64,000 bases of DNA from positions 1,054,001 to 1,118,000 of the forward strand of contig NZ_JAMZEC010000001.1 in assembly GCF_024172185.1 (NCBI RefSeq). Reading direction: 5' to 3'. Each line of letters begins with the position of its first letter. The first letter of the stretch is position 1. The position numbers and the translations under genes are program-made. Positions 44,301 through 57,507 of this stretch are shown one piece after another. The stretch comes from Nonomuraea roseoviolacea subsp. carminata. GTDB lineage: Bacteria; Actinomycetota; Actinomycetes; Streptosporangiales; Streptosporangiaceae. The notes beneath the pieces were generated by a model that was given only the letters and a program-made list of their open reading frames with translations, was not told the DNA's origin and did not search any database.

Positions 44301-44349
44301 GTCCCTCGTCGCCCTCGACCTCCAACGGGCCAAGGATGGATATCCGCAC
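41284..44349 (-). CDS. AfsR/SARP-like transcriptional regulator with BTAD, NTPase and TPR domains
   Basis: 1021 residues. OmpR-type winged helix (1-90: RISILGPLEVEGDEGPVAVGG ... LIDALWPHEPPANAANALQTLVKRLR), then a bacterial transcriptional activation domain (about 95-215). The AAA/NB-ARC part has Walker A GPGGAGKTRLA near 262 and LLVLDNCEHLVDAA near 340, with further STAND motifs (LVATSRE-like, LPLAIELAAARL). The C-terminal 450 residues are TPR-like helices. It is a pathway-specific activator type that frequently controls secondary metabolism; here the only nearby candidates are the S9/SDR/CocE genes, so the target is unclear. Confidence 0.92.
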   Translation of the reverse strand: MRISILGPLEVEGDEGPVAVGGVRLRALLALLALEAGRTVTTERLIDALWPHEPPANAANALQTLVKRLRAALRPYEAVESRPGGYALAVEPDDVDALRFRRTARSGEGLELWRGPALADLTSVPLLANAAAALEQDRLAAVEARLAAGAPVELTAEVAAHPLRERLAALAMRALAAEGRQAEALELFERTRRTLADELGVDPGPELRAAHVAVVSGDVPTPEPPAPPRRRGNVRAPRTSFIGREAELDQLADLLARARVVTLVGPGGAGKTRLATELALRSAEAAWMVELAPVTDPHEVVGTVLDALGLRDDRPPYRMPADGADPVAQVAEAVAGRPALLVLDNCEHLVDAAAELAERLLTACPGLRVLATSREPLNVPGEHLAPVPPLAPPPVGADPVRAEAYPSVRLLLDRARAARPGFAIDEGNVAAVVALCRRLDGMPLAIELAAARLRTMTPRQLADRVDDRFRLLTGGSRTALPRQQTLRAVVEWSWDLLDAEERVLARRLGVFAGGATLEAVEAVEAVCGGAADVLGALADKSLVQVSPEGRSSMLETIRAYALERLAEAGEAGEYRRRHAAYLLDLAERAVPELRTAAQTAWLERMAPERDDFAAALRWAVEERDVESALRLCGALTWYWWMCGYRREATAWAAQVLDLAGDEPPPGLAGAYTSCMFGYGVSMLGTIVDDRPAMLALSHRMDRLVEVAEKEGPLHPMLKLSRVVMAAVAGREKVAAELLGGYVESDDPWLASSALMIGGLSRRTEEDLERSVAGFRRLGDRWGLTEALLGLAELRTARGAPTGDIIAEVWGMTSRWVGADEEISTLIRLAELRMRGGDLDGAGEDLARARAGVDEDTTPHTLFLLGMGEAGYACLRGEPDRGLEIYRGLFDLLAQAPPMAQLAASLRTAYGRALARTGEPDAAIEQHRLALGALGQGNPGWPLLSPVLAGFALAAQAAGDQERAAVLFGASSAVEPRDTSLDTVEGLETARAALGDEHFEECFARGAAMSKEEVYGMVGSTT

Positions 44350-44416
44350 ATGTCACATCCTGCCCTGCTCTTCCGTGCCCTGCCCTGCCCTGCTCGGCCC
44401 TGCTGGACGGGGCGGG

Positions 44417-46033
44417 TCAGCGGGCGAACTCGGTGGCGCGCGACTCGCGGACGACCGTGATGCGGATCTGCCCCGGGTAGGTCAGCTCCTCCTCGACCTG
44501 CTTGGCCACGTCGCGGGCGATCACCTGCGCCTGGATGTCGTCGATCGCGTCGGGCTTGACCATGACCCGGATCTCCCGGCCGGCCTGCATGGCGAAGACC
44601 TTCTCCACGCCCTCGTACGACTGCGCGATCTCCTCCAGCCGCTCCAGCCGCTTGACGTACGCCTCCAGCGACTCGCGGCGCGCGCCGGGACGGCTGCCGC
44701 TGATCGCGTCGGCCGCCTGGGTGAGAACCGCTTCGACGGTGCGCACCTCGACCTCGTTGTGGTGCGCCTCGATGGCGTGGACCACGTCCTCCGACTCGCC
44801 GTACCGGCGGGCGATCTCCGCGCCGATCAGCGCGTGGCTGCCCTCGACCTCGTGCGTGAGCGCCTTGCCGATGTCGTGCAGCAGCGCGCAGCGCTTCATC
44901 AGCCGCTGGTCCAGCTTGAGCTCGGCGGCCATGATGCCGGCGATGTGCGCCGACTCGATGAGGTGCTTGAGCACGTTCTGCCCGTACGAGGTGCGGTAGC
45001 GGAGCTGGCCGAGCAGCAGCGTCAGCTCCGGGTGCATGTCGGTGATGCCGAGCTCGACCAGGGCGTCCTCGCCGGCGCGGGCGCACAGGTCCTGGACCTC
45101 GGCGCGGCTGCGCTCGTGGGCCTCCTCGATGCGCTGCGGGTGGATGCGGCCGTCGAGCACGAGCTTCTCCAGGGTCAGCCTGGCGGTCTCCCGGCGTACC
45201 GGGTCGAAGCAGGACAGCAGGACGGCCTCGGGGGTGTCGTCGATGATGAGGTTGACGCCGGTCGTCGACTCGAACGCCCGGATGTTGCGGCCCTCGCGGC
45301 CGATGATGCGGCCCTTCATCTCGTCGCCCGGCAGGTGCAGCACGCTCACCACGGACTCGGCGGTCTGCTCGGCCGCCACCCGCTGCACCGCCAGCGTCAC
45401 GATCTTGGCGGCGCGCTTCTCGCCCTCCTTGCGGGCCTGGCCCTCGATCTCCCGGATGATCAGCGTGGCCTCGCGCTTGGCCTGGTTCTCGATCTCCCTG
45501 ACCAGCTCCGCCTTGGCCTGGGCGGCGGTCAGCCCGGCCACCCGCTCCAGCAGGGCCCGCCGCTCGTCCTCGATCTGGAGCAGCTCGGCCTTGCGGTCGG
45601 CGAGGCGGGTCTCGTCCTCGGCCAGCTTGCGCTGGTGCTCGGCCTGCCGCCGGGCCTCCTCGTCCAGGCGCTCCTCGCGCTCGGCCAGCCGGGACTCGCG
45701 GCGTTCGAGATCGGCGCGCAGCTCCTTGAGCTCGGACTTGAGGATCCGGCCCTCCTCCTCGACCTCGCGCCGCATCCGCGCGGCGCTCTCGGCCGCGGCC
45801 TCGGAGCGGCGCAGGATCTCCTCGGCGTCGGACTCGGCCTTGCCGCGGATCTCGCCGGCCTCCTGGCGGGCCTGCTCCAGCTCCTCGTGGACGGCCTGGA
45901 GCTGCTCGGCGGACGGCTTGCCGGACTGCGGCGCAAGACCCGAGGTGCGGCGTACCACGAGGAGGAGCGTGGCGATCATGCCGAACGTGAGCAGGAGCAC
46001 CGCCACCGACAGCACAACGACAAGCGGCCCCAT
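44417..46033 (-). CDS. rny: ribonuclease Y
   Basis: 538 residues. Membrane-anchored endoribonuclease that starts mRNA decay. TM helix 1-26, long coiled coil about 35-200, KH domain about 205-275 ([34 protein letters not shown]) and HD domain with [15 protein letters not shown] near residue 382. C-terminal domain 440-538. The length is typical. It is preceded by a 707-bp gene-free stretch. Confidence 0.95.
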   Translation of the reverse strand: MGPLVVVLSVAVLLLTFGMIATLLLVVRRTSGLAPQSGKPSAEQLQAVHEELEQARQEAGEIRGKAESDAEEILRRSEAAAESAARMRREVEEEGRILKSELKELRADLERRESRLAEREERLDEEARRQAEHQRKLAEDETRLADRKAELLQIEDERRALLERVAGLTAAQAKAELVREIENQAKREATLIIREIEGQARKEGEKRAAKIVTLAVQRVAAEQTAESVVSVLHLPGDEMKGRIIGREGRNIRAFESTTGVNLIIDDTPEAVLLSCFDPVRRETARLTLEKLVLDGRIHPQRIEEAHERSRAEVQDLCARAGEDALVELGITDMHPELTLLLGQLRYRTSYGQNVLKHLIESAHIAGIMAAELKLDQRLMKRCALLHDIGKALTHEVEGSHALIGAEIARRYGESEDVVHAIEAHHNEVEVRTVEAVLTQAADAISGSRPGARRESLEAYVKRLERLEEIAQSYEGVEKVFAMQAGREIRVMVKPDAIDDIQAQVIARDVAKQVEEELTYPGQIRITVVRESRATEFAR

Positions 46034-46740
46034 GCGCTCCCCGCCCTCCTCGCGTCGTCAACACCCGTAACGTGGCCACAGAACGCGAGGTGTCACATGC
46101 GCGGCGCGGAACGCCCGGTCGGCGTCATCACGACGCTGACATCAAGGCCGATATCAAGCCAAGGCGGAAGCCAGGCCCGCCTCCATCAGTCAAGCTCGCT
46201 CGTCCGTACGTCACCGGTATGACAATCCGCGCAGCGCGGAGTAACTCCTCACTGCCGTCGAGGTTATGCGTCGAAGAAGTCACGAGCAAGCAAACGCGTT
46301 ATCAAGCGTGTCTTACGGGATGGCTTCTCGCCATTCGCCCGGATATCGAGCGATCCCGGGAAATGGCACGTGTACGGCAAGCCACGCTTCCTCCCCCACA
46401 TTTCCTCACATAAACCACATCAGCCCCATCTTTTCCTGGGGGCCGGGGCCCAAAGGGCCGACCGCCCCGCGAGAAGGCCCCGCCGGGAAAGGGCGGCATC
46501 CCCTCGGACGACACCGCCCAGGGGCGCCGCCCCCGCCCGCCGATCCGCAGGGCGCGGACGCTGACCTCCCTCGGGAGACGTCCGGCAGCTCGGCGCACGC
46601 GGCCCCCGGGAGACCTCCGGCAGACCCGGACGCGGACCACGGGGACCTCCGGCAGGTCGGCGGGCGCAGAGGCCGGGCAGCGCGTCCTCCAGGCCCGCAG
46701 GCGCAGCCCTCTTCGCCGTCCGGCCTCATGGCATGTCCGC
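46034..46740. other. gene-free stretch between lhr-like and rny
   Basis: 707 bp with several short open frames on both strands but none with a convincing ribosome site or family. It should hold the rny promoter (minus strand). The segment 46120-46440 is visibly richer in A and T than its surroundings. CCGCGCAGCGCGG at about 46227-46239 is a tight palindrome. Three imperfect copies of GGGAGAC-TCCGGCAG occur at 46572-46588, 46607-46623 and 46641-46655. I see no tRNA or mobile element. Confidence 0.5.
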
Positions 46741-51633
<4,893 letters not shown>

Positions 51634-51721
51634 CTGCCCATAGTGCCTCGCCGTACCGACAGAAAACGCATTGTGGCCGCCCAGGGTGGTTGAGCGGCAC
51701 GCAGGCGGACATAGAGCGACC

Positions 51722-52210
51722 GTGAGCATCGACAACACAGCCATGGACGCGCGCCGTGACGAGATCAGGGAGCGCTACCTCTTACCGCGCCGGCCTCCCA
51801 GCAGCGCCCGCGGCCTGCACCACTTCGCCCTGGTGTCGTCGGACGTGGAGCGGACGGTCCTGTTCTACCAGGAGCTCCTGGAGTTCCCGCTCACGGAGAT
51901 CATCGAGAACCGCGACTACAAGGGCTCCAGCCACTTCTTCTTCGACATCGGCAACGGCAACCTGCTGGCCTTCTTCGACTTCCCGGGGCTCGACCTCGGC
52001 CCGTACCAGGAAGTGCTCGGCGGACTGCACCACATCGCCATCTCCGTCGACCCGGCCACGTGGGAGCGCCTGCGCGGGAAGCTGGAGATGGCCGGCGTGC
52101 CGCACCAGATCGAGAGCGGCGCCTCCATCTACTTCCGCGACCCCGACGGCGCCCGCCTGGAGCTGCTCGCCGACCACCTCGGCGAGATGTACGGCTCACG
52201 CGTGCTCTGA
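51722..52210 (+). CDS. VOC superfamily protein (glyoxalase/dioxygenase-like)
   Basis: 162 residues from GTG 51722; ATG 51743 is the alternative, and neither has a clear ribosome site. Single VOC module pair: GLHHFALVSSDVERTVLFYQELLEFPLTEII ... HFFFDIGNGNLLAFFDFPG and GGLHHIAISVDPATWERLRGKLEMAGVPHQ ... YFRDPDGARLELL. The H/E pattern (GLHHFALV, LHHIAI, RLELL) fits metal-binding members such as catechol or glyoxalase-like enzymes. It is divergent from lhr with 88 bp between. Confidence 0.85.
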   Translation: MSIDNTAMDARRDEIRERYLLPRRPPSSARGLHHFALVSSDVERTVLFYQELLEFPLTEIIENRDYKGSSHFFFDIGNGNLLAFFDFPGLDLGPYQEVLGGLHHIAISVDPATWERLRGKLEMAGVPHQIESGASIYFRDPDGARLELLADHLGEMYGSRVL

Positions 52211-52329
52211 CCCCGCGCGACGCCGTCCCGGTCCCCTCTGGCCGTGACCGATCCACGCTCGCGGTTGCCCGCTGTCGCGGGACCCGCGCCGCCGGCCGGA
52301 CGGACACCGGTCGTGTGACCGGGCGCGAC

Positions 52330-52524
52330 CTAGCGCCGCGACGCCCGGCGCGTCCTCGGCAGGCCCACGCGCGGTTCGCGCCTGAGGCCGGCGTGCCGCT
52401 CGGACCTGTCGGCCTTCTCCTTCCGCACGGCCAGCCGTTGCGCCAGCCGTAACGCGCGGCGCCTGAGGCGGTTCGCCTTGATCTTGGCGGTCTTCGGGGG
52501 CGAGGGTTTGTGAGTCTTGGCCAT
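52330..52524 (-). CDS. small very basic protein (64 aa), unknown
   Basis: 64 residues, about 40 percent Lys/Arg (MAKTHKPSPPKTAKIKANRLRRRALRLAQRLAVRKEKADRS..). The start ATG 52524 has GGACAG upstream. The N-terminal K/P pattern could bind nucleic acid. It is divergent from the DUF3046 gene. Confidence 0.5.
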   Translation of the reverse strand: MAKTHKPSPPKTAKIKANRLRRRALRLAQRLAVRKEKADRSERHAGLRREPRVGLPRTRRASRR

Positions 52525-52567
52525 GGGTCTGTCCTACCCATGGCGTGGGTGGTCCCATACTTGAGTG

Positions 52568-52762
52568 ATGCGGTTGACCGAGTTCTGGAGACGGATGCGC
52601 GCCCACTTCGGCGACGCCTACGCCGACTCCTGGGCGCGTGACTACGTCCTGGCGCCGCTGGGCGGCCGCACAGTCACGCAGGCGCTGGCGGAGGGCGAGA
52701 GCGCCAAAACCGTCTGGCGGGCGGTCTGCCAGGTGGAGGACGTACCGCCGCAACTGCGCTGA
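52568..52762 (+). CDS. DUF3046 family protein
   Basis: 64 residues (MRLTEFWRRMRAHFGDAYADSWARDYVLAPLGGRTVTQALAEGE..). DUF3046 proteins are small, actinobacteria-specific and commonly located just before recA, as here. Function unknown. ATG 52568 was chosen; a GTG at 52565 would add one residue. Confidence 0.9.
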   Translation: MRLTEFWRRMRAHFGDAYADSWARDYVLAPLGGRTVTQALAEGESAKTVWRAVCQVEDVPPQLR

Positions 52763-52857
52763 CCCGGACCACCCTCCGCCGGCCCTCAGGATCGCCTCAA
52801 GGGGGATCGCGGGCTTCGGGATGGAGAGGCCAAAGGACGCAGCGCTCGGGGATCGTC

Positions 52858-53142
52858 TCACAGGGACTTCGCGTGGGGCGGGGTGTCGAGCGTCCGCCGC
52901 AACGCACCGGCCGTGCGCGTCAGCTCGTCCACGCGCCCCTGTCCGCCGGGCGCCCACAGGAAGATCCATCCGCCGCGCGAGGGAGTGGCGAAGATGATCG
53001 TCTGCCGCCCTGTCTGCGGATGCCACACCCAGAGCATCGGGTCGTCGCCGCCGATCATGCGGCTCACCAGCCCCTGCTCGGGCAGCAGCTCAGCGAGAGC
53101 CTCCAGATGGGCGCGCCGCTCTCCGGTGTACGTGCCTGACAC
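52858..53142 (-). CDS. hypothetical protein (94 aa)
   Basis: 94 residues: MSGTYTGERRAHLEALAELLPEQGLVSRMIGGDDPMLWVWHPQTGRQTIIFATPSRGGWIFLWAPGG.. It is a compact alpha/beta protein with several Trp (WVWHP, WIFLW), without signal or membrane segment. I do not recognise a family, although the position between DUF3046 and recA is common for small actinobacterial genes. Confidence 0.6.
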   Translation of the reverse strand: MSGTYTGERRAHLEALAELLPEQGLVSRMIGGDDPMLWVWHPQTGRQTIIFATPSRGGWIFLWAPGGQGRVDELTRTAGALRRTLDTPPHAKSL

Positions 53143-53537
53143 GTCGCCGCCTCCAACCCTCTACCCTTGACTCTCCCCCGCCCATGACGCCCGACAACAC
53201 ACACGCCGCAAACCACCGCACATCCGGGTGAACCTGGACGTACCGTCGCGACACGCTCACACAGCGCCCCGACGAGAGACCGCCGACCGCGACCGAACGA
53301 GAGACGCCACCGACGGGCACGGAGCACGTTCGGCCGCGGCCCCGCCGGGCCCGCTCCGCCCGGGCGCGGAGCGTCGCGGGCACTGAGCCGCGTGTTACCG
53401 ATGTGATCGAACAGCCGTTCGGCTACCATGGAGAACGCCGGGGACCCCGCCTCCCCGACACTCCGCAGAAAATGTCGGTGGCAGGCCGTAGCTTTCACTC
53501 GACTGAATCGGACCACGACCCTTCAGGGGGAGCTCCC
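53143..53537. promoter_or_regulatory. recA upstream region
   Basis: 395 bp between the divergent 94-residue gene and recA. The right part holds the SOS box (53407-53422) and, 2 bp after it, TACCAT (53424-53429) as a possible -10, which gives a leader of about 100 bases. I see no other gene in the stretch. Confidence 0.5.
53407..53422 (+). promoter_or_regulatory. LexA-binding SOS box of recA
   Basis: TCGAACAGCCGTTCGG matches the actinobacterial/Gram-positive SOS box TCGAAC-N4-GTTCGA at all but the last base. The core CGAAC-AGCC-GTTCG (53408-53421) is perfectly palindromic around the spacer. It ends just before a plausible -10, so LexA bound here would block transcription. Confidence 0.85.
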
Positions 53538-54635
53538 ATGGCTATCAACGACCGCGAGAAGGCCCTCGAGACCGCCCTCGCCCAGATCGAGCGGCAGTTC
53601 GGCAAGGGCTCCGTCATGCGCCTCGGCGATGACGCCAGGGCTCCCATCGAGGTGATCCCCACCGGCTCGATCTCCCTCGACGTGGCGCTGGGCATCGGGG
53701 GTCTGCCCCGTGGCCGCATCGTCGAGATCTACGGTCCGGAGTCGTCCGGTAAGACCACGATCGCCCTGCACGCGGTGGCCAACGCCCAGCGGGCGGGCGG
53801 CATCGCGGCGTTCATCGACGCCGAGCACGCGCTCGACCCCGAGTACGCCAAGAAGCTGGGCGTCGACACCGACGCGCTGCTGGTCTCCCAGCCCGACACC
53901 GGTGAGCAGGCGCTCGAGATCGCCGACATGCTGATCCGGTCCGGCGCCGTCGACATCATCGTCATCGACTCGGTGGCCGCGCTGGTGCCCAAGGCCGAGA
54001 TCGAGGGCGAGATGGGCGACAGCCACGTGGGTCTGCAGGCCCGCCTCATGTCCCAGGCCCTGCGCAAGGTGGCCGGCGCCCTCAACAGCACCGGCACCAC
54101 CGCCATCTTCATCAACCAGCTCCGCGAGAAGATCGGCGTCATGTTCGGCTCGCCCGAGACCACGACCGGTGGTAAGGCGCTCAAGTTCTACGCCTCGGTC
54201 CGCATGGACATCCGCCGCATCGAGACTCTCAAGGACGGCACGGAGGCGGTCGGCAACCGCACCCGCGTCAAGGTCGTGAAGAACAAGATGGCCCCGCCCT
54301 TCCGGGTGGCCGACTTCGACATCCTCTACGGCGTGGGCATCTCCCGCGAGGGCGGCCTGATCGACATGGGCGTCGAGCACGGCTTCGTCCGCAAGTCCGG
54401 CGCCTGGTACACCTACGAGGGCGACCAGCTCGGCCAGGGCAAGGAGAACGCCCGTAACTTCCTGAAGAACCACCCCGACATGGCCAACGAGATCGAGAAG
54501 AAGATCAAGGACAAGCTGGGTGTCGGCCCGCGCCTCGACGCCCCCGCCGAGGCCGCCCCGCCGGCGCCGCCCGCCCCCGCCTCCACGGGCCGCGGCGCGA
54601 AGGCCGCCGCCGCGCCGAAGCCCGGTGACGTCTGA
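53538..54635 (+). CDS. recA: recombinase RecA
   Basis: 365 residues from ATG 53538, with GGGGGAG upstream. Forms filaments on single-stranded DNA, promotes strand exchange and LexA self-cleavage. Walker [10 protein letters not shown], the MAW-type acidic pair, Walker [18 protein letters not shown] and L2 region [17 protein letters not shown] are standard. The C-terminus has an Ala/Pro tail in place of the usual acidic end ([29 protein letters not shown]), common in actinobacteria. recX follows 43 bp downstream. Confidence 0.99.
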   Translation: MAINDREKALETALAQIERQFGKGSVMRLGDDARAPIEVIPTGSISLDVALGIGGLPRGRIVEIYGPESSGKTTIALHAVANAQRAGGIAAFIDAEHALDPEYAKKLGVDTDALLVSQPDTGEQALEIADMLIRSGAVDIIVIDSVAALVPKAEIEGEMGDSHVGLQARLMSQALRKVAGALNSTGTTAIFINQLREKIGVMFGSPETTTGGKALKFYASVRMDIRRIETLKDGTEAVGNRTRVKVVKNKMAPPFRVADFDILYGVGISREGGLIDMGVEHGFVRKSGAWYTYEGDQLGQGKENARNFLKNHPDMANEIEKKIKDKLGVGPRLDAPAEAAPPAPPAPASTGRGAKAAAAPKPGDV

Positions 54636-54678
54636 TCGGTCATCCCCCCATGAGTGAACACCGGCCATCGGCAGCGCC

Positions 54679-57477
54679 ATGAGCGGCGACGACCAGGCGC
54701 CCCACGATCGCGACTGGGGCGCCTGGCCAGACCTCCCGCTTTCCTCGGCCGACCGCAAGGTCAGACGCGGCCGACGAAACCCGGCGACCGGGTCAGACTC
54801 GGGATTGGGATCGGGATCGGGGTCCGGCTGGGGCTCGACATTCGATTCGTCCCCTTCGGGCTCGTCCGCTGGGTCCCGTTCCGATGCGTCGGGTGGGTCC
54901 CGTTCGGCCTCATCCGGCTCCCGGCCCGGTTCGGCCAGGTCTCGTGCCGGTTCGTCGTCGGGCTTCCGTCCCGGTCGTCGGTCGGGCTCCGGCTGGAACC
55001 AGAGCCAGGACGGGCGGAGCGGCCGGAGACGAGGCGGCTCGTCCGACGACGGCACGAGCGCCTCGCAGGGCCAGGCGTGGGGCGACACCCGCGATCAGGG
55101 CCGACGCGGCCAGGAACGACGTGGTCAGGAGTGGGGCGACCAGGCCGCCACCACCTCACCGTCCGTGGACGGCTGGCCGTCCCTGGCCGAGTGGCAGGAA
55201 CAACGCACCCAACGCGCAGCCTCTGCCACCCCCGGCTCCCACCACGAAGACCACGAACAGACCCCGCACGACGAGGACACCGACACCCACCCCCCGCTGT
55301 CCAGCACCGCAGGCCCCTCCGCCCGAACCGAAGCCACCCACGACAGCGGCATCAACCGGTCCCCCGCTCCCTCCTGGGATGCCCAACCATCCCCGACCAT
55401 CGCCCCGTCATGGGCGAGCGCCGGCTCGGAGCCTGCGTGGGATCCGGAATCACAGGCCGCTCTGCCCTCCTGGGCAGCGGAGCCACCGCGGGCACTTGAC
55501 CTTTCGGCGTCGGAGTCGGAGTCGAAGCCGGGGACCGAGCCGTCGTGGGCGCCTGCGCCTGTGCAGCCTGCGTGGAATCCAGACCCGCGGGACTCCCATG
55601 CCGCCGCTGGAAACGAGCCATCGCGGGCGAGTGCGCCTTCGGGCTTTTCATGGGAGCCGGCCCCGCAGAAGGCGCACCCTTTCTGGGAGAGCACGCCATC
55701 GCAGCCAGCCGCCCCTTCAGGGCTTTCAGACACTCACCCCTTCTGGGGAAACACGCCGTCGCCGGCAGCCGACCACGCGGATTCGCAGGACCCTCAAAGC
55801 CCTCGGGGAAGTGAGCCGTCAGGCTTCTCGTGGGAGCCGGGCGCACAGGACACTCACCCCTTCTGGGCAAGCGCACCATCGTCGGCAACCTCTTCATGGG
55901 GACCGAAGTCGCAGGACACTCAGCCCTCTCTGCAGGCCGAGCCGCCGGGAGACGAGGAGCCATCCTCTGCGGCCGGGGGTTCCCAAGAAGCCAAGCCACC
56001 CGTTGAGGCGGAACCGCCCCTCGACACCCACCGCTCTTCCGCCCCTGAGGTGACCGCAGTCAGCGACCACCCTGCGAACGAGAACTCCCCCTCGACCGGC
56101 GAGCGCACCACCAGCCAAGAGTCCACCCGAAGCGGAGGACCCACGGAAGGCCGGGAGTCCGTCATCACCCAGGAGTCCACCACAGCCGCCGGGGCCACCG
56201 CGAGCGGCGAGGCCGTCACCAGCGAGGGGCCCATCCCGGGCGGCGAGCCAATCACAGCCCAGGAAGCCGCCGCCGGTACGGAATCCGCCAGCAGCCGACT
56301 GGCCGCCGCCCGGCAAGAGCGCACCACCAGCCGAGAGCCCACCGTGGGCGAAGGGCCCCTCGCCGCTGGAGAGCCCACCGCCGGCAGCGCGTTTGTCTCG
56401 GGTGCCGAGCACTCGACTGGCAGCCTGGAAGGGTCTTCCACCGAGGACGGCATTCCGGAAGGGACGATCGCGGACTCGCGCAGCCTGGAAGACGTCTCCA
56501 CCGACTCCGGCCGCTCGCACGAGCCCTTCACCGACTCCGGCACCCCGGAAGCCTCCGCCAGCACCAGCGACCCGCAGGAGTCCGCCCCGCGAAATCTCGC
56601 CGCCGACTCCGGCAGCCCGCAAGGAACCTCCGCAGAACCCCTCAGCCCGCAAGGAACCTCCGCGGAACCCCTCAGCCCGGAAGGGGCCTCCGGCAGTTCC
56701 GGCGATCCCCAAGGGTCCTCCGCCGACTGGGCGCCGTGGTTCGCGCGGTCCGAGCCAGACCGCGGCGAGGCCGCGGCAAGCACCGAGTCGCCCTCACTTG
56801 GGTGGGCCGGTGACAGCGAGGACGACAACGCATCCGAACCCCTGACTAAGGGGCGAGGGCGCCGATACGGAAAGGGGCGCTCCCGGGACGGCCGTGGAGG
56901 GCGCGGAAGGCGGTCCACCGGAGCGGGCCGGGGATGGTTGCCGGACGGGCCCGACGAAGGCTCGTCCGCGGCGGCGGCGCCCCAGGCCGACCCCGAGGCG
57001 GTGGCACGAGCCATCTGCCTGCGGTTGCTCACGATGGCGCCCAAGACGCGCGCCCAGCTCGCCGAGGCACTGCGCAAGCGTGACGTACCCGACGAAGCGG
57101 CGCGGGCGGTGCTCGACCGGTTCTCCGAGCTGGGGCTGATCAACGACGAGGCGTTCGCGGAAGCCTGGGTCGACTCGCGTCACCACGGTCGCGGCCTCGC
57201 CAAGCGCGCCCTGGCCGCCGAACTGCGCCACCGCGGCGTCGACTCCGAGACGGTGAACGAGGCCGTGGAACGGCTCGACCCCGACCAGGAGGCCGAGACG
57301 GCCCGCCGCCTCGTGGACCGCAAGCTCGCCTCCACCCGCAACCTCGACCCCCAGACGCGCACCCGCCGCCTCGCCGGCATGCTGGCCCGGAAGGGCTACC
57401 CCTCCGGGCTCGCCTTCCGCGTCATCAAGGAGGCGCTGGCGGAGGAGGGCTTGGAGGTGGAGGAGGACTATCCCTGA
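54679..57477 (+). CDS. recX: regulatory protein RecX with a 770-residue low-complexity N-terminal extension
   Basis: 932 residues against about 150-250 in most RecX. The conserved RecX helical domain occupies residues 771-925 (DPEAVARAICLRLLTMAPKTRAQLAEALRKRDVPDEAARAVLDRF ... LINDEAFAEAWVDSRHHGRGLAKRALAAELRHRGVD), which binds and caps RecA filaments. The first residues (MSGDDQAPHDRDWGAWPDLP) recall the normal short N-terminus. Residues 35-770 are Ser/Gly/Pro/Glu/Thr-rich, with HPFW and SGFSWEP repeats (about 320-400) and 10-residue SPQGTSAEPL repeats near 645-672. The start ATG 54679 has only a weak ribosome site. Most of the extension is probably disordered. Confidence 0.85.
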   Translation: MSGDDQAPHDRDWGAWPDLPLSSADRKVRRGRRNPATGSDSGLGSGSGSGWGSTFDSSPSGSSAGSRSDASGGSRSASSGSRPGSARSRAGSSSGFRPGRRSGSGWNQSQDGRSGRRRGGSSDDGTSASQGQAWGDTRDQGRRGQERRGQEWGDQAATTSPSVDGWPSLAEWQEQRTQRAASATPGSHHEDHEQTPHDEDTDTHPPLSSTAGPSARTEATHDSGINRSPAPSWDAQPSPTIAPSWASAGSEPAWDPESQAALPSWAAEPPRALDLSASESESKPGTEPSWAPAPVQPAWNPDPRDSHAAAGNEPSRASAPSGFSWEPAPQKAHPFWESTPSQPAAPSGLSDTHPFWGNTPSPAADHADSQDPQSPRGSEPSGFSWEPGAQDTHPFWASAPSSATSSWGPKSQDTQPSLQAEPPGDEEPSSAAGGSQEAKPPVEAEPPLDTHRSSAPEVTAVSDHPANENSPSTGERTTSQESTRSGGPTEGRESVITQESTTAAGATASGEAVTSEGPIPGGEPITAQEAAAGTESASSRLAAARQERTTSREPTVGEGPLAAGEPTAGSAFVSGAEHSTGSLEGSSTEDGIPEGTIADSRSLEDVSTDSGRSHEPFTDSGTPEASASTSDPQESAPRNLAADSGSPQGTSAEPLSPQGTSAEPLSPEGASGSSGDPQGSSADWAPWFARSEPDRGEAAASTESPSLGWAGDSEDDNASEPLTKGRGRRYGKGRSRDGRGGRGRRSTGAGRGWLPDGPDEGSSAAAAPQADPEAVARAICLRLLTMAPKTRAQLAEALRKRDVPDEAARAVLDRFSELGLINDEAFAEAWVDSRHHGRGLAKRALAAELRHRGVDSETVNEAVERLDPDQEAETARRLVDRKLASTRNLDPQTRTRRLAGMLARKGYPSGLAFRVIKEALAEEGLEVEEDYP
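55639..55875 (+). repeat. 180-bp-spaced repeat within recX
   Basis: The stretch starting TCGGGCTTTTCATGGGAGCC at about 55639 recurs at about 55819 with synonymous or near-synonymous changes. Both encode S-G-F-S-W-E-P-..-HPFW. A partial copy encoding HPFWGN lies between (about 55730-55760). Confidence 0.7.
56614..56693 (+). repeat. 30-bp tandem repeat within recX
   Basis: Copies start at 56614, 56644 and (partial) 56674: AGCCCGCAAGGAACCTCCGC followed by (A/G)GAACCCCTC. They encode SPQGTSAEPL units. An exact 30-bp period without frameshift suggests slippage expansion. Confidence 0.8.
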
Positions 57478-57507
57478 GGGGGCGAGCTCTTCACGAAACT
57501 TCGCGCG

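Noticed and set aside
39997..44460. Plus-strand open frame of 1487 codons across the AfsR-like gene
   Set aside because: High-GC shadow: Arg/Gly/Pro-rich translation with no domains, opposite a complete BTAD/NTPase/TPR protein.
46072..46413. 113-codon plus-strand open frame upstream of rny
   Set aside because: No ribosome site, no recognisable family and irregular composition; it overlaps the region expected to hold the rny promoter.
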